Origin: Antrihabitans stalactiti
GTDB taxonomy: Bacteria; Actinomycetota; Actinomycetes; Mycobacteriales; Mycobacteriaceae
Direction: 5' to 3'
Length of the DNA stretch: 64,000 nt
Assembly (NCBI RefSeq): GCF_012932915.1
Contig: NZ_VCQU01000002.1
Location: forward strand, 372,001-436,000
The position numbers and the translations under genes are program-made. The notes under the pieces were generated by a model. The model ran no database searches and was not told the origin of the DNA. It saw nothing but the letters and a program-made list of their open reading frames with translations. This document shows, in pieces, positions 15,601-27,324 of the stretch. How positions within the stretch are numbered: position 1 is the first letter of the stretch; each line of letters begins with the position of its first letter.

Positions 15601-17513
15601 GCCGATCGCCGCAGCGGTCGCCTCGTGCTGGTTCCTCGCGGGCACCAGGCCGTCGCCTCCCGCACCGGCCGCATTCGGCTCGTGCGAAATCTAAACCCGA
15701 TTCAGGAGTGCGCTTTCGCTTTCGCGTCGGTCGCACCGTCATGTTCGCGGCACTTGCCGTGGCGGCGGTGCAATTGCTGTGGGTGCAAGGGTTTACGGCT
15801 GCCGACCTGTCGGCCGAGGCAGCGACCCAGCGGTCCTACAAAGACAAGGACTACGCGACCCGCGGCGCGATCATGGATCGATCCGGTCGCAAGCTCGCCT
15901 TCACCATGGAGGCCCGCGCGCTGACGATTCAGCCGACTCGCGTCCAGAAGGAAATTGCGCAGAAGCATCAGAAGGACCCGACGAAGCCGGACGTGGAGAA
16001 GCGGCTCAAGGAGATCGCGAAAGGAATCCACGAGATCCTCGGCGCAGCCGGTCCGACGGAGAGCGAGCTCTACGCAAAGATCAGTAGCGGCGAAACGTTC
16101 GACTATCTCGCGCACGGCATCGATCCGGCGATCGCAGCGAAAATTCAAACCAAATACGAAGAAATCGGCGCGGACCGCGAGGACATCCGGCAATACCCCG
16201 GTGGCTCGCTCGCGGCAAACGTCGTCGGCGCGACTCGGTGGGACGGCAAGCACGGCGCGGTCGGGCTGGAGGAAGCGCTCGACGCTTCGCTGGCAGGCAC
16301 CGACGGCTCGCACACCTACGACCGCGGCTCGGACGGTGCGGTCATTCCCGGCAGCCAACGCGACAATCAGCCAGCCATCAACGGCTCCAACATCGAACTG
16401 ACGCTGGACTCGGACCTGCAGTACTACGTCCAGCAGCAAGTCCAGCAGGCCAAGGATCTCTCCGGTGCCCAGCACGCGTCCGCCGTCGTGCTCGACGCGC
16501 GAAGCGGCGAAGTGCTCGCCATGTCGAACGACAACACATTCAACCCGGCGATCGGTATCGGCGACAAGCGGAACAAAGACGCAGAGCTGTACAACCCGGC
16601 GATCACGTCGCCGTTCGAACCGGGGTCGGTGAACAAGATCGTCACGGCCGCGGCAGCGGTCGAGAACAACTTGACCAACCCGACCGAGGTGCTGCAGGTC
16701 CCCGGCAGCATCCGGATGGCCGGCGTCACGGTCAACGACGCGTGGCCGCACGGGGTCGAACCGTTCACGACGACCGGTGTTTTCGGCCGTTCGTCCAACG
16801 TCGGCACACTCATCCTGGCGCAGCGCGTCGGTGAAGAGCGCTACGCAGACATGTTGAATCGCTTCGGCCTCGGCCAGCGGACCGGAATCGAGCTGCCGGG
16901 CGAGAGTGCAGGCGATCTACTCGCCCGTGAACAGTGGTCCGGTGGTACGTTCGCCAACCTGCCTATCGGGCAGGGTCTTTCGATGACCTTGCTGCAGATG
17001 ACGAGCATGTACCAGGCTGTCGCGAACGACGGACTGCGGATCCCGCCGCGAATCGTGAAGGCGACCGTCGAACCCAACGGCTCGCGGACCGAAAGCGAGC
17101 AGCCCGAGGGCATTCGAGTTGTCAGCGAGCAGACGGCGGCGACCCTGCGCCAGATTTTCCGATCGGTGACGCAGCGCGATCCCATGCGCGGCGACCAGAC
17201 CGGAACCGGCTGGCCGGCAGCGATCGAGGGTTATCAGATCGCCGGCAAGACGGGCACTGCGCAGAAGGTCGATCCCAAGTGCAAGTGCTACTCGAACTCG
17301 GAGTACCGAATTACGTTCGCAGGCATCGCACCGGCCGACAATCCGCGTTTTGTGGTGGGAATCATGCTCGACGCTCCGGTGCGTAGCGCCGACGGCTCCG
17401 GTGGACAGTCTGCCGCCCCGCTCTTCCATAACATTGCGTCCTGGATGCTGCAGCGCGCGAGCGTCCCGCTTTCGCCCGATCCGGGCCCGCCACAAGTCCT
17501 GACGGCCGACTGA
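15597..17513 (+). CDS. pbpB: Septal peptidoglycan transpeptidase PbpB (FtsI)
   Basis: A 638-residue class B penicillin-binding protein that crosslinks septal peptidoglycan together with FtsW. There is a basic N terminus, one membrane helix (about 46-65), a dimerisation region from RGAIMDRSGRKLAF, and a transpeptidase domain with S344-V-N-K347, S399-S-N401 and K551-T-G. Near the KTG box is a short Cys-x-Cys insert (DPKCKCYSNS), seen in related actinobacterial enzymes. Length is usual. GTG 15597 overlaps the ftsL stop. A 109-base gap with a palindrome separates it from murE. Confidence 0.95.
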   Translation: MSRSPQRSPRAGSSRAPGRRLPHRPHSARAKSKPDSGVRFRFRVGRTVMFAALAVAAVQLLWVQGFTAADLSAEAATQRSYKDKDYATRGAIMDRSGRKLAFTMEARALTIQPTRVQKEIAQKHQKDPTKPDVEKRLKEIAKGIHEILGAAGPTESELYAKISSGETFDYLAHGIDPAIAAKIQTKYEEIGADREDIRQYPGGSLAANVVGATRWDGKHGAVGLEEALDASLAGTDGSHTYDRGSDGAVIPGSQRDNQPAINGSNIELTLDSDLQYYVQQQVQQAKDLSGAQHASAVVLDARSGEVLAMSNDNTFNPAIGIGDKRNKDAELYNPAITSPFEPGSVNKIVTAAAAVENNLTNPTEVLQVPGSIRMAGVTVNDAWPHGVEPFTTTGVFGRSSNVGTLILAQRVGEERYADMLNRFGLGQRTGIELPGESAGDLLAREQWSGGTFANLPIGQGLSMTLLQMTSMYQAVANDGLRIPPRIVKATVEPNGSRTESEQPEGIRVVSEQTAATLRQIFRSVTQRDPMRGDQTGTGWPAAIEGYQIAGKTGTAQKVDPKCKCYSNSEYRITFAGIAPADNPRFVVGIMLDAPVRSADGSGGQSAAPLFHNIASWMLQRASVPLSPDPGPPQVLTAD

Positions 17514-17530
17514 GCAGCCCCGGCAATTCA

Positions 17531-17556
17531 CGCGCAAGCTTGCGCGCCGGTAACCT
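17531..17556 (+). promoter_or_regulatory. Palindrome and possible promoter before murE
   Basis: CGCGCAAGCTTGCGCG (17531-17546) is a perfect 16-base palindrome. TAACCT (17551-17556) five bases later could be a -10 box. This suggests a regulated internal promoter for the mur genes; no known operator was matched. Confidence 0.4.
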
Positions 17557-17622
17557 GTTCGATCGACCATGTTGTCGTGCAGCCTCGCTGTACCTTTCCC
17601 ATATCGCCCGAGAGGAGCAAAG

Positions 17623-19146
17623 TTGCCTGCGCAGCCTGCGCTCCGCCCGTCGGCACCGCCGTCGACGTCCGTGGCCTTCCTCGCCGAGTCGATCTCGGCG
17701 CGACTGTCCGGCCCAGACCGGGATGTCACCGGCATCGAACTACGTGACCAGGCCATCCAGCCAGGCGACCTGTTCGCCGCACTGCCCGGCCGCCATTCCC
17801 ATGGAGCGGAGTACGCGGCAGCAGCCATCGAGCGTGGTGCTGTGGCAGTGCTGACCGACGAAGCCGGAGTCGACGTCCTCGGAGCCGATCCGGACGTTCC
17901 GGTCATCGTCGCAGCGAACCCGCGCGGGGTCCTCGGCAACATCTCAGCCACGATCTACGGTGAGCCGTCCGAGCGCCTGAAGGTGATCGGCGTGACCGGA
18001 ACCTCGGGGAAAACGACCACCTCGTACCTGATTGAGGCGGGCCTCACCGCTGCCGGGCTCAAACCCGGCCTCATCGGGACGATCGAGACCCGGATCGACG
18101 GCCATCGCGTGCCGAGCGCGCTGACCACGCCAGAAGCGCCGCAACTGCAGGCTCTGCTGGCCCTCATGGTCGAGCAGGGTACGGACGCGGTCGTGATGGA
18201 GGTGTCCAGCCACGCGCTTTCGCTGGGCCGGGTCGACGGGACGCGGTTCGAGGTCGGTGCCTTCACGAACCTCTCGCAGGACCATATGGACTTCCACAAG
18301 GATTTCGACGACTATTTTGCGGCGAAGGCACGCTTGTTCGCCAAAGACTCCACAGTCCGTGCGGAACACGCCGTCGTCTGCATCGACGACGAGTGGGGCG
18401 TGCGCATGGCAGGAGTTGCCGGTGACTCGGCCGTCACAGTGTCGACGACGACCGATGCCGATTGGACTGTCGAGAACGTCGAGATTGCCCCCGGTGGTTC
18501 GCAGAGCTTCGACATCGACGCACCAGCCGGAACGATTCACGCGACGGTGCGCATGCCCGGCCGCTACAACGTTGCCAATGCGCTGCTCGCCGTCGCGGCC
18601 TGCGCGGCGGTCGGAGTCGAGCCTGCCGCAGCAGTGCCCGGAATAGCGACCGTGGACGTGCCAGGCAGGGTCGAGCGCGTCGATCGGGGCCAGGACTTCC
18701 TTGCCGTGGTCGACTACGCACACAAGCCCGACGCATTGGAGAAGGTCATCACCATGCTTCGGGAAAGCACTGTCGGGCGCGTCGCTGTCGTTGTCGGCGC
18801 CGGTGGTGACCGTGATGCAGAGAAGCGCCCGATCATGGGTGCGGTGAGCGCGCGCCTGGCTGACCTTCTGATCGTCACCGACGACAATCCCCGCAGCGAA
18901 GACCCTGCCACCATCCGGTCTGCCATCGTGGCAGGCGCTACCGCCGAGCAGGGCCGCGCCGAGATTCGTGAGATCGGCGACCGTGCGGGCGCCATCGCGC
19001 AAGCCGTGGCGTGGGCGAAGCCGGGCGATGTGGTGCTGGTCGCAGGCAAAGGCCACGAGGTCGGGCAGGACATCGGGGGAGTGAAGTATCCGTTCGACGA
19101 CCGCGAAGTACTTGCGGACGCCCTCGAAAGTCGGGTTGGGAAATGA
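17623..19146 (+). CDS. murE: UDP-MurNAc-tripeptide synthetase MurE (meso-DAP type)
   Basis: A 507-residue Mur ligase adding meso-diaminopimelate to UDP-MurNAc-L-Ala-D-Glu in the cytoplasm. The ATP loop is GTSGKTTT (G126-K130). D420-D-N-P-R424 is the motif that selects meso-DAP over lysine, so the peptidoglycan is DAP type. TTG 17623 is chosen because AGGAG lies five bases upstream; an ATG at 17569 is in frame but has no such site. The stop overlaps the murF start (ATGA). Confidence 0.94.
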   Translation: MPAQPALRPSAPPSTSVAFLAESISARLSGPDRDVTGIELRDQAIQPGDLFAALPGRHSHGAEYAAAAIERGAVAVLTDEAGVDVLGADPDVPVIVAANPRGVLGNISATIYGEPSERLKVIGVTGTSGKTTTSYLIEAGLTAAGLKPGLIGTIETRIDGHRVPSALTTPEAPQLQALLALMVEQGTDAVVMEVSSHALSLGRVDGTRFEVGAFTNLSQDHMDFHKDFDDYFAAKARLFAKDSTVRAEHAVVCIDDEWGVRMAGVAGDSAVTVSTTTDADWTVENVEIAPGGSQSFDIDAPAGTIHATVRMPGRYNVANALLAVAACAAVGVEPAAAVPGIATVDVPGRVERVDRGQDFLAVVDYAHKPDALEKVITMLRESTVGRVAVVVGAGGDRDAEKRPIMGAVSARLADLLIVTDDNPRSEDPATIRSAIVAGATAEQGRAEIREIGDRAGAIAQAVAWAKPGDVVLVAGKGHEVGQDIGGVKYPFDDREVLADALESRVGK

Positions 19147-20663
19147 TCGCCCTTTCACTTGCCGAGATCGCAGAGATCGTCGGCGCAACGTTGCACGATG
19201 TCCCTGACCCGACCGCAAAGGTCACCGGGACAGTCGAATTCGATTCCCGAAAAGTCGGGCCCGGCGGGTTGTTCCTGGCGCTCCCCGGCGCTCGTGTCGA
19301 CGGTCATGAGCACGCCGCGGGCGCGATCGAGGCGGGCGCGGTTGCTGTACTTGCCGCGCGCCCGGTCGGCGTGCCTGCGATCGTCGTCGAGCCGGTCGGC
19401 GAAACCGAAACCAACGCAATGGCTTTGGAGCACGACACTGACGGGTCCGGTGCTGCGGTGCTGGCGGCGCTTGCGAAGCTTGCGCGTGCGGTCGTCGATC
19501 GGCTTGCTGCCGACGGACTGACCGTCGTCGGCGTGACCGGATCGTCGGGAAAGACGTCGACCAAGGATCTGCTCGCGGCTGTGCTGTCGCCGCTCGGTCC
19601 GGTGGTGGCGCCCCCTGGGTCGTTCAACAACGAGATCGGCCACCCGTGGACCGCGTTGCGTGCCGACACCGACACGAAGTTCCTGATCCTGGAACTGTCT
19701 GCTCGCGGACCAGGCCATATCAGGTCGTTGAGCGAGACCGCGCCGCCCAGAATCGGCGTAGTCCTCAACGTCGGCACTGCTCATATCGGTGAATTCGGTT
19801 CCCGCGATGTGATTGCAGAAACCAAAGGTGAACTTGCGGAAGCGCTTCCGGCCGACGGTGTCGCCGTTCTCAATGCCGACGATCCGCTCGTCGCGGCAAT
19901 GGCGACACGAACGCAGGCGCGCGTCGTGCTCGTCGGCCAGGATTCTCATGCCCAGGTGCGGGCCGAGGACGTGCGGCTCGACGCCGAGGCCCGTGCGGCG
20001 TTCACCCTCGTCACGCCGATCGGCGACATCGCTGTACAGCTCGCGGTCCACGGCGAACATCAAGTCGGCAATGCGCTGTCCGCGGCAGCTGTAGCGCTCG
20101 AATGCGGCGCGGACCTGCCCATGATCGCGAATTCGCTGCAGAACGCGAATGCCGCATCGATCAGGCGAATGGACGTGCAGACCAGGCCGGACGGCCTGAC
20201 CGTCATCAACGACTCCTACAACGCGAACCCCGATTCGGTCCGCGCAGCACTGAAGGCGCTGGTCTCGATGGCCCGCGCCGATCCCGCCGCGCCGCGCCGC
20301 AGTTGGGCCGTCATCGGCGAGATGGGCGAGCTGGGGGACGAGTCGGTGACCGCTCACGACGCAATCGGTCGCCTTGCGGTGCGCCTCGCGGTGAGCAGGC
20401 TCGTCGTTGTCGGAACCGGGCGACCCTCGCACGCCATGCATCAAGGCGCGGTGATGGAGGGCTCCTGGGGAAACGAGTCGATGTTGGTGCCGGATATCGA
20501 CGCCGCGATCGCGTTGCTGGTGGCCGAAGTCGGTCCGGGCGATGTGGTTCTCGTCAAGGCATCACAATCGATCGGGCTATGGACGGTGGCAGAGCGGCTA
20601 CTCTCCCCCGAGCAGGAGTTCGACGCTGACGGGCAGCATCGAACCAGCATGGAGGCGACCTAA
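19143..20663 (+). CDS. murF: UDP-MurNAc-pentapeptide synthetase MurF
   Basis: A 506-residue Mur ligase that adds D-Ala-D-Ala. [19 protein letters not shown] marks the N-terminal uridine-binding domain, [13 protein letters not shown] the ATP loop, and [20 protein letters not shown] the conserved central-to-C-terminal motif. Start ATG 19143 is fixed by the four-base overlap with murE. mraY follows one base after the stop. Confidence 0.95.
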   Translation: MIALSLAEIAEIVGATLHDVPDPTAKVTGTVEFDSRKVGPGGLFLALPGARVDGHEHAAGAIEAGAVAVLAARPVGVPAIVVEPVGETETNAMALEHDTDGSGAAVLAALAKLARAVVDRLAADGLTVVGVTGSSGKTSTKDLLAAVLSPLGPVVAPPGSFNNEIGHPWTALRADTDTKFLILELSARGPGHIRSLSETAPPRIGVVLNVGTAHIGEFGSRDVIAETKGELAEALPADGVAVLNADDPLVAAMATRTQARVVLVGQDSHAQVRAEDVRLDAEARAAFTLVTPIGDIAVQLAVHGEHQVGNALSAAAVALECGADLPMIANSLQNANAASIRRMDVQTRPDGLTVINDSYNANPDSVRAALKALVSMARADPAAPRRSWAVIGEMGELGDESVTAHDAIGRLAVRLAVSRLVVVGTGRPSHAMHQGAVMEGSWGNESMLVPDIDAAIALLVAEVGPGDVVLVKASQSIGLWTVAERLLSPEQEFDADGQHRTSMEAT

Positions 20664-20664
20664 C

Positions 20665-21744
20665 TTGAGACAGATCCTGTTCGCGTCGGGAATCGCGCTG
20701 TTCGTATCGATTCTTCTGACGCCAGTCCTGATCAAAGCGTTCTCGCGACAAGGTTTCGGTCAAGAGATCCGCGTCGAGGGCCCGGCCAGTCATCAATCCA
20801 AACGCGGCACACCGACCATGGGTGGCGTCGCGATCATCGCGGGTATCTGGGCAGGTTATTGGGGTTCGCACCTGATCGGTATCGGTTACCACGCCGACGG
20901 ACCGTCGGTCTCGGGTCTGCTGGTGCTCGGTCTCGCGACCGCGCTCGGTGGCGTCGGCTTCATGGACGACCTGATCAAGATCCGGAAGCAACGCAACCTC
21001 GGGCTCAACAAGACGGCGAAACTGGTCGGCCAATTCGGTGCGGCAATTGCATTCGGCTTTCTTGCACTGCAGTTCCCGGGCGCGAGCGGCCTGACGCCGG
21101 GTAGCACGCATGTGTCCTACGTTCGCGACATCACGTTCTTGTCCATGGGCGCGATGGTCTTCATCCTCTGGACCTACTTCCTGGTCAGTGCGTTCTCCAA
21201 CGCCGTCAACCTGACCGATGGCCTGGACGGTCTCGCCGCGGGCTCGATGAGCCTCGCGCTCGGCGCCTACGTCATCATCACGTTCTGGCAGTACCGCAAT
21301 GCGTGCGAAACGTCGGCCGGTCAAGGCTGTTACGACGTGCGTGACCCGTTGGACCTGGCGTTGCTGTGCGGTGCAGGTGCCGGCGCGTGCGTCGGATTCC
21401 TATGGTGGAACGCCGCTCCTGCGAAGATTTTCATGGGTGACACCGGTTCGCTCGCCCTCGGCGGCATGCTCGCGGGCCTGTCCATCACGACGCGGACCGA
21501 ATTGTTGATGGTCGTCATCGGCGCGCTGTTCGTCGCCGAAGCGGCAAGCGTCCTGATTCAAGTCGCAGTGTTTCGATCGTCGCGACGGCGAATATTCCGA
21601 ATGGCACCGTTCCACCATCACTTCGAGCTCGCAGGCTGGGCTGAAACCACGGTCATCATCAGGTTCTGGCTACTCGCTGCCATCGCTTCGGCGATCGGAC
21701 TGTTCCTGTTCTACAGCGAGTACCTCGCGGCGGTCGGGGACTGA
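20665..21744 (+). CDS. mraY: Phospho-MurNAc-pentapeptide transferase MraY
   Basis: A 359-residue, ten-helix membrane enzyme that moves phospho-MurNAc-pentapeptide to undecaprenyl phosphate, forming lipid [25 protein letters not shown] (Asp pair), [15 protein letters not shown] and [12 protein letters not shown] are the catalytic and Mg-binding motifs, and [12 protein letters not shown] the His loop. TTG 20665 is preferred: GGAGG stands nine bases upstream and similarity begins at the following residues. Confidence 0.95.
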   Translation: MRQILFASGIALFVSILLTPVLIKAFSRQGFGQEIRVEGPASHQSKRGTPTMGGVAIIAGIWAGYWGSHLIGIGYHADGPSVSGLLVLGLATALGGVGFMDDLIKIRKQRNLGLNKTAKLVGQFGAAIAFGFLALQFPGASGLTPGSTHVSYVRDITFLSMGAMVFILWTYFLVSAFSNAVNLTDGLDGLAAGSMSLALGAYVIITFWQYRNACETSAGQGCYDVRDPLDLALLCGAGAGACVGFLWWNAAPAKIFMGDTGSLALGGMLAGLSITTRTELLMVVIGALFVAEAASVLIQVAVFRSSRRRIFRMAPFHHHFELAGWAETTVIIRFWLLAAIASAIGLFLFYSEYLAAVGD

Positions 21745-21750
21745 CCGACA

Positions 21751-23184
21751 GTGAGTCTCGAGTGGCTGGCCGGCCGAGAGGTACTGGTCGCGGGGTGGGG
21801 CATCTCCGCGCGTGCACTCGTCGAGCCGTTGCAGGAACTGGACGCCCAGATCTGCGTCACGAGCGGCAGCGGCCTGGCCGATGCGGCAGGTCGGGGACTG
21901 GCGACCGCAACGCCCGACGATCTGCTCGCTTCGGACGCATTGGCTCGCTTCGCGTTGGTGATCACCAGCCCCGGTTGGCCGCCGACGTCACCGTTGCTGG
22001 TCGCCGCCGCCGAAGCGGGAATTCCGGTCTGGGGCGACGTCGAGTTCTCCTGGCAGGTGGACCAGGCGGAAATCTACGGTCCGGTCCGGCGCTGGTTGGT
22101 TGTGACGGGCACCAACGGCAAGACCACGACGACGGCGATGCTCGCCTCTATTCTGGAAGCCGCGAACATACCCAGCGAAGCCTGCGGGAACATCGGCATA
22201 CCGATTCTCGAGGCCCTGCGCCGGAGTGAACCACGTGCCGAAGTGCTGGCGGTCGAACTGTCGTCGTTCCAATTGCGTTGGGCGCCTTCGGTACGCCCGG
22301 AGGCAGGCGTCGTGCTCAACATCGCCGAGGACCATCTCGACTGGCACGGCGGCATGGAGCCGTACATCGAGGCGAAGGCGCGAGCACTGACCGGAAAGGT
22401 CGGCATCGTCGGACTCGACGACGCGAACGCCGCGGCGTTGGGCAAGCGCAAGCGTGGGACGGTGGGCTTTCGGCTGGGCGAACCGGAAGAAGGCGAACTG
22501 GGCGTGTGGGGCGGTCAGCTGCTCGACCGCGCGTTCGGCGACGACGAGGTTCTTGCGCCGGTCAGCGAGATCAACCCGCCTGGACCCGCCGGAGTCATGG
22601 ATGCCCTCGCGGCGGCAGCCCTGGCTCGCTCGATCGGCGTCGCACCGAGCGCGGTCCGCAACGGTTTGCGCAATTTCAGCGTCGGACCGCACCGCGCGAC
22701 GCTGGTTCGTACGATGGACGGAATCCAATTCGTCGACGATTCCAAGGCGACGAACCCGCACGCCGCACGGTCGTCGATCCTGGCGCACTCGCGTGTGGTC
22801 TGGGTCGCTGGCGGATTGCTCAAAGGCGCTTCGGTGGACGAATTGGTGGCCGAGATCGCCGATCGGCTTGTCGGAGTTGTCCTGATCGGGCGTGATGCGA
22901 GCGAGTTCGCCCAGGCTTTGGCGCGACACGCGCCGGATGTTCCGGTCGTCCGCGTGGGTGCGGGAGACGATGCTGGGGTGAGCAAAGCACCGACACATCC
23001 GGATCCGGACGCAATCATGGCAGCCGCGGTGACGCTTGCGGCACGTTTTGCGTCTTCCGGCGACACTGTGTTGCTTGCTCCCGCCGCAGCATCCCTCGAC
23101 ATGTTCACCGATTACGGCCACCGCGGCGACAGCTTTGCCGACGCCGTCCGCGCGCTCTCCGGCCCCGACGTGGCGCGCCGATGA
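21751..23184 (+). CDS. murD: UDP-MurNAc-L-Ala-D-Glu ligase MurD
   Basis: A 477-residue Mur ligase adding D-glutamate. [17 protein letters not shown] opens the uridine domain, [15 protein letters not shown] is the ATP loop, and [17 protein letters not shown] carries the carbamylated-lysine neighbourhood. [17 protein letters not shown] begins the C-terminal domain. GTG 21751 starts six bases after mraY. The stop is overlapped by ftsW. Confidence 0.94.
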   Translation: MSLEWLAGREVLVAGWGISARALVEPLQELDAQICVTSGSGLADAAGRGLATATPDDLLASDALARFALVITSPGWPPTSPLLVAAAEAGIPVWGDVEFSWQVDQAEIYGPVRRWLVVTGTNGKTTTTAMLASILEAANIPSEACGNIGIPILEALRRSEPRAEVLAVELSSFQLRWAPSVRPEAGVVLNIAEDHLDWHGGMEPYIEAKARALTGKVGIVGLDDANAAALGKRKRGTVGFRLGEPEEGELGVWGGQLLDRAFGDDEVLAPVSEINPPGPAGVMDALAAAALARSIGVAPSAVRNGLRNFSVGPHRATLVRTMDGIQFVDDSKATNPHAARSSILAHSRVVWVAGGLLKGASVDELVAEIADRLVGVVLIGRDASEFAQALARHAPDVPVVRVGAGDDAGVSKAPTHPDPDAIMAAAVTLAARFASSGDTVLLAPAAASLDMFTDYGHRGDSFADAVRALSGPDVARR

Positions 23185-24686
23185 GTGTCCTCGACTCGGT
23201 CCGGGCAACACCCGCCAAACAGGACAAGAGCGTCGTCGCCACCCGTGACTCGAAGCAGCCGCAGCCCCGGACGCGGTTCGGGGCATGGTTGCAGCGTCCA
23301 CTCGCGTCGTTTCATCTCGTCGTCACGATCGCAACGCTGCTGACCCTGCTCGGTCTGGTCATGGTGCTCTCTGCATCGAGCGTCGAGTCCTACAGCCACG
23401 ACGGTTCGGCGTACGGGTTGTTCTTCCAGCAGGCGATGTTTGCGCTGCTCGGTCTCGTGCTGTTCTATTTCGCGCTGCGAATGCCCATCCGCGTGCTGCG
23501 CAAGCTGTCGTTCCCGGCGTTCGCTGCCTCGGTGCTGGCCCTCGTACTCGTATTGATTCCCGGCATCGGTGTGTGGGTCAACGGCGCGCGTCGCTGGTTC
23601 AACATTTTCGGTGTGTCGGTCCAGCCGTCGGAGATAGCGAAGGTGACGCTGGCGCTGTGGGGCGCGCACATTCTCGCGTCGCGCCGGTCCGAGAACGCCA
23701 GCCTCAAAGAGATCATCATTCCGTTGGTCCCGGCCGGCGTCGTCGTCTGTGGTCTGGTCGTGTTGCAGCCGAACCTCAGTACGACGATCTCGCTCGGCAT
23801 CATCCTCGCGGCGCTGTTGTGGTTCGGCGGGCTGCCGGTCAAGTTGTTCGTCACGATCGTCGCCAGTGGCATGGCGATGGCGGTCGTGCTCGCTCTCTCG
23901 GTCGGCTATCGCTCGGCTCGTGTCCAGAGCTTCCTGAATCCGAGTCTGGACCCGCAGGGCAAGAACTATCAGGCCAGGCAGGCGATGTATTCCCTTGCCG
24001 ACGGCGGTATCTGGGGACGCGGGCTCGGGCAGAGTCGCGCGAAATGGAACTATCTGCCGAACTCGCACAACGACTTCATCTTCGCGATCATCGGCGAGGA
24101 ACTCGGCTTCCTAGGCTGCACGCTGGTGATCGGCCTGTTCGCTTTGTTCGTCTATACCGGTCTGCGTATCGCGATGCGATCGGCCGATCCGTTCTTGCGC
24201 CTGCTCACCGCGGCCGCGACATCGTGGATCGTCGCGCAGGCGTTCATCAACATGGGTTACGTCGTTGGCCTCCTTCCCGTCACCGGCCTACAGTTGCCAC
24301 TGGTGTCCGCCGGCGGATCCTCGCTGGCGATCACATTGCTGATGTTCGGTGTGATCGCAAATGCGGCCAGACACGAGCCTGAAGCGATTGCGGCGTTGCA
24401 TGCCGGCAAGGACGGGCGGTTCAGCAAATTGCTCCGACTGCCGAAGCCGGAGAAGTACTCGCCGGTGAAAGCGGAGGCTGCCCGAGCCAAGGCAGCCAAG
24501 CGCAACGCTGCACGAGCCGCGCAGGCGCGCGCCGCACGGGCAAAAGAAGCTGCTCAGGCGCGGCAGCGGCAGATGCACAAGCAGCGGCAGCTCAGAGAGC
24601 AGTCGCAGGGACTCAGGTCGCAGGGACAGCGGCGACGAGCGCCGGAACCACGCCGGCGCGCAGGAGAGCGAGGATTTACCAGGTGA
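23181..24686 (+). CDS. ftsW: Septal peptidoglycan glycosyltransferase FtsW
   Basis: A 501-residue SEDS-family polymerase with about ten membrane helices working with Pbp[21 protein letters not shown] is the signature, and [20 protein letters not shown] plus [16 protein letters not shown] contain the catalytic-loop region. After the last helix (about residue 400) comes an 80-residue tail made almost only of Ala, Arg, Lys and Gln. That tail is long even for actinobacteria and probably contacts FtsZ or nucleic acid; this is inference. ATGA overlap with murD and GTGA with murG. Confidence 0.94.
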   Translation: MSVLDSVRATPAKQDKSVVATRDSKQPQPRTRFGAWLQRPLASFHLVVTIATLLTLLGLVMVLSASSVESYSHDGSAYGLFFQQAMFALLGLVLFYFALRMPIRVLRKLSFPAFAASVLALVLVLIPGIGVWVNGARRWFNIFGVSVQPSEIAKVTLALWGAHILASRRSENASLKEIIIPLVPAGVVVCGLVVLQPNLSTTISLGIILAALLWFGGLPVKLFVTIVASGMAMAVVLALSVGYRSARVQSFLNPSLDPQGKNYQARQAMYSLADGGIWGRGLGQSRAKWNYLPNSHNDFIFAIIGEELGFLGCTLVIGLFALFVYTGLRIAMRSADPFLRLLTAAATSWIVAQAFINMGYVVGLLPVTGLQLPLVSAGGSSLAITLLMFGVIANAARHEPEAIAALHAGKDGRFSKLLRLPKPEKYSPVKAEAARAKAAKRNAARAAQARAARAKEAAQARQRQMHKQRQLREQSQGLRSQGQRRRAPEPRRRAGERGFTR

Positions 24687-25816
24687 GCGACGAAGCGACG
24701 GGTCTGTCGGTAATCGTCGCGGGCGGTGGTACAGCGGGGCACATCGAGCCTGCGCTTGCGGTGGCCGACGCGTTGCATCGGCTGGATCCATCGATCCGGG
24801 TGACGGCGCTCGGCACCGCGCGCGGGCTGGAGACGAAGCTTGTTCCTGAGCGGGGTTATCCGCTCGAGTTGATTCCGCCGGTGCCGTTGCCGCGTAAGCC
24901 GACCATGGACTTGGCCAAGTTGGCGCCGCGCGTGCGGGCGTCGGTCAAAGCTGCGCGCGAGGTCATCGACCGCGTCGAGGCGGATGTGATCGTGGGTTTC
25001 GGCGGTTACGTCGCGCTGCCTGCGTATCTTGCCGCGGGTGCAGGTCCGTCGAAGCGCCGGCGCAAAGTGCCCATCGTGGTTCACGAAGCGAACGCAAAAG
25101 CCGGAATTGCCAACAAGATCGGCGCACGGCGGGCCGCACGAGTGCTCGCGGCCGTTCCCGGTTCCGGGATTCACGCCAGGGGCATGTCGGACGCCGAGGT
25201 GATCGGGATCCCCGTTCGCTCGTCGATCACCGGTCTCGACCGTGACGCGTTCCGCGGGGGAGCGCGCGCCCACTTCGGTCTACCGGGCGATACCCCAGTG
25301 CTGCTGGTCTTCGGTGGCTCGCAGGGCGCCCGCACGTTGAACGAAGCGGTGTCCGGTGCCGCGGAACAGCTTGCCGCCGCAGGCATTTCCGTGCTGCACG
25401 CGCACGGACCGAAGAACACGATCACCCTCCCGTCGCCGACGGACGGCGCGCCGTACGTCGCAGTGCCCTACCTGTCGCGGATGGATTTGGCCTACGCCGC
25501 TGCCGACGCGGCTATCTGTCGTTCGGGCGCGATGACGGTCGCCGAGGTGTCCGCAGTCGGCCTGCCTGCGATCTATGTGCCGCTACCACACGGCAACGGT
25601 GAGCAAGAACTCAACGCCAAACCGATCGTCGCGCAGGGCGGTGGAAGAATCGTCCCCGATGCCGAACTCACGCCGGACTACATCGTGAATCAGGTGATTC
25701 CGATGCTGCGCGACCGCGAACGTTTGCTCGTGATGAGTCGCGCGGCGGCTGACGCGGGGCATCGCGACGCGGCTGTCGAGGTCGCCAGAATTGTGTTGGA
25801 GGTAGCGCGCGGATGA
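24683..25816 (+). CDS. murG: Lipid II-forming GlcNAc transferase MurG
   Basis: A 377-residue GT28 enzyme on the inner membrane face that adds GlcNAc to lipid [21 protein letters not shown] is the N-terminal glycine-rich lipid-I site, [14 protein letters not shown] the second, and [16 protein letters not shown] the hinge before the UDP-GlcNAc domain. GTG 24683 overlaps the ftsW stop. The stop overlaps murC (ATGA). Confidence 0.95.
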   Translation: MSDEATGLSVIVAGGGTAGHIEPALAVADALHRLDPSIRVTALGTARGLETKLVPERGYPLELIPPVPLPRKPTMDLAKLAPRVRASVKAAREVIDRVEADVIVGFGGYVALPAYLAAGAGPSKRRRKVPIVVHEANAKAGIANKIGARRAARVLAAVPGSGIHARGMSDAEVIGIPVRSSITGLDRDAFRGGARAHFGLPGDTPVLLVFGGSQGARTLNEAVSGAAEQLAAAGISVLHAHGPKNTITLPSPTDGAPYVAVPYLSRMDLAYAAADAAICRSGAMTVAEVSAVGLPAIYVPLPHGNGEQELNAKPIVAQGGGRIVPDAELTPDYIVNQVIPMLRDRERLLVMSRAAADAGHRDAAVEVARIVLEVARG

Positions 25817-27324
25817 GTGAAGAGGTGACCGATCTTCCCGCAGACCTGCAACGCGTGCATATGGTCGGAATCGGTGGCGCTGGCATGTCCGGGATCGCCC
25901 GGATTCTGCTGTCGCGTGGCGGTCAGGTCTCCGGCTCGGATGCCAAGGAAAGCCGTGGCGTGCTGGCGTTGCGCGCTCGAGGCGCCGTGATTCGAATCGG
26001 CCACGACGCAAGTGCGCTCGATCTGCTGCCTGGTGGTCCGACCGTCGTCGTGACAACGCATGCGGCGATACCGAAGGACAATCCGGAGCTGGTCGAGGCC
26101 CGTAAGCGCGGCATCCCGGTGATTCTGCGTCCTGAGGTCCTCGCGTCGCTGATGCGCGGGCACCGCACGCTGCTCGTCTCGGGAACGCATGGCAAGACCT
26201 CCACCACATCGATGTTGATCGTGGCGCTGCAGCATTGCGGCTTCGATCCGTCGTTCGCGGTCGGCGGCGAGCTCAACGAGGCAGGCACCAACGCTCACCA
26301 CGGTTCGGGCGATATCTTCGTCGCCGAGGCCGACGAGAGCGACGGCTCGCTGCTGCAATACGTTCCGAACGTCATCGTCGTCACGAATGTCGAATCCGAT
26401 CACCTGGACCACTTCGGTACCACCGAGGCGTACGTCCAGGTGTTCGACGATTTCGCCGGGCTGCTCGGTCCGGGTGGTGTGCTCGTCGCGTGCATGGACG
26501 ATCCGGGTTCGGCGGGGTTGGCCGAACGGGTCGCGGCGCGTCAGTTGCCGGGGGTCCGGGTAATCGGTTACGGGTCGTTGCCCGAGAACGGCGAGATACC
26601 TGCGACGCGCAATGGCGTCGAGGTCGGCGTGTGGTTGCACAGCTGGGAATCGCGAGATGTGGGCGGTGTGGCCCAATTCCAGCTCGCCGGCGAAACGACT
26701 GCGCGAACGTTGCGGCTGTCGGTCCCCGGTAAGCACATGGCGCTGAACGCCCTGGCTGCGCTGCTTGCTGCGCGCGAGGGTGGTGCCGACATCGACGAGA
26801 TACTCGAAGGCCTTTCCGGCTTCGGCGGTGTCCACCGCCGCTTCCAGTTCACCGGCCGTGAGCAGGGCGTTCGGGTGTTCGACGACTACGCCCACCACCC
26901 GACGGAGGTGCGTGCGGTGCTCGGTGCCGCCGCAGAGATCGTCGCCCAGGAGGCGAAGGACGGTGCGCGGTCGCGCCGGGGCAAGGTGATCGTCGTCTTT
27001 CAGCCGCACCTCTACAGCCGGACCGCAACGTTCGCGACCGAGTTCGCCAATGCCCTCGACCTCGCCGACGAGGTGGTCGTACTGGACGTCTACGGCGCGC
27101 GCGAGGAACCCTTGCCGGGCGTGAACGGCGCGCTCGTTGCCCGGTCCGTCACCAAACCCGTTCATTACCAACCTGATCTGTCTCGGGTCGGTCGGCAGGT
27201 TGCCGCTCTGAGTCAGCCCGGCGATGTGGTGATCACCATGGGTGCAGGCGACGTCACGATGCTCGGTAGCCAAATTCTCGACGGGTTGCGGTCGCGTCCG
27301 CATCATGGGCGGCGCCGGGCATGA
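25813..27324 (+). CDS. murC: UDP-MurNAc-L-alanine ligase MurC
   Basis: A 503-residue Mur ligase that adds the first L-Ala. [19 protein letters not shown] begins the UDP-binding domain, [13 protein letters not shown] is the ATP loop, and [16 protein letters not shown] opens the C-terminal domain. ATGA overlaps on both sides couple it to murG and ftsQ. Length is normal. Confidence 0.95.
   Translation: MSEEVTDLPADLQRVHMVGIGGAGMSGIARILLSRGGQVSGSDAKESRGVLALRARGAVIRIGHDASALDLLPGGPTVVVTTHAAIPKDNPELVEARKRGIPVILRPEVLASLMRGHRTLLVSGTHGKTSTTSMLIVALQHCGFDPSFAVGGELNEAGTNAHHGSGDIFVAEADESDGSLLQYVPNVIVVTNVESDHLDHFGTTEAYVQVFDDFAGLLGPGGVLVACMDDPGSAGLAERVAARQLPGVRVIGYGSLPENGEIPATRNGVEVGVWLHSWESRDVGGVAQFQLAGETTARTLRLSVPGKHMALNALAALLAAREGGADIDEILEGLSGFGGVHRRFQFTGREQGVRVFDDYAHHPTEVRAVLGAAAEIVAQEAKDGARSRRGKVIVVFQPHLYSRTATFATEFANALDLADEVVVLDVYGAREEPLPGVNGALVARSVTKPVHYQPDLSRVGRQVAALSQPGDVVITMGAGDVTMLGSQILDGLRSRPHHGRRRA

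Noticed and set aside
25690-27306. A 538-codon frame antisense to murC, and similar frames at 13205-14707, 17944-19218 and 33571-35073
   Set aside because: All mirror well-established genes and carry Arg/His/Asp-rich sequence typical of antisense frames in high-GC DNA.
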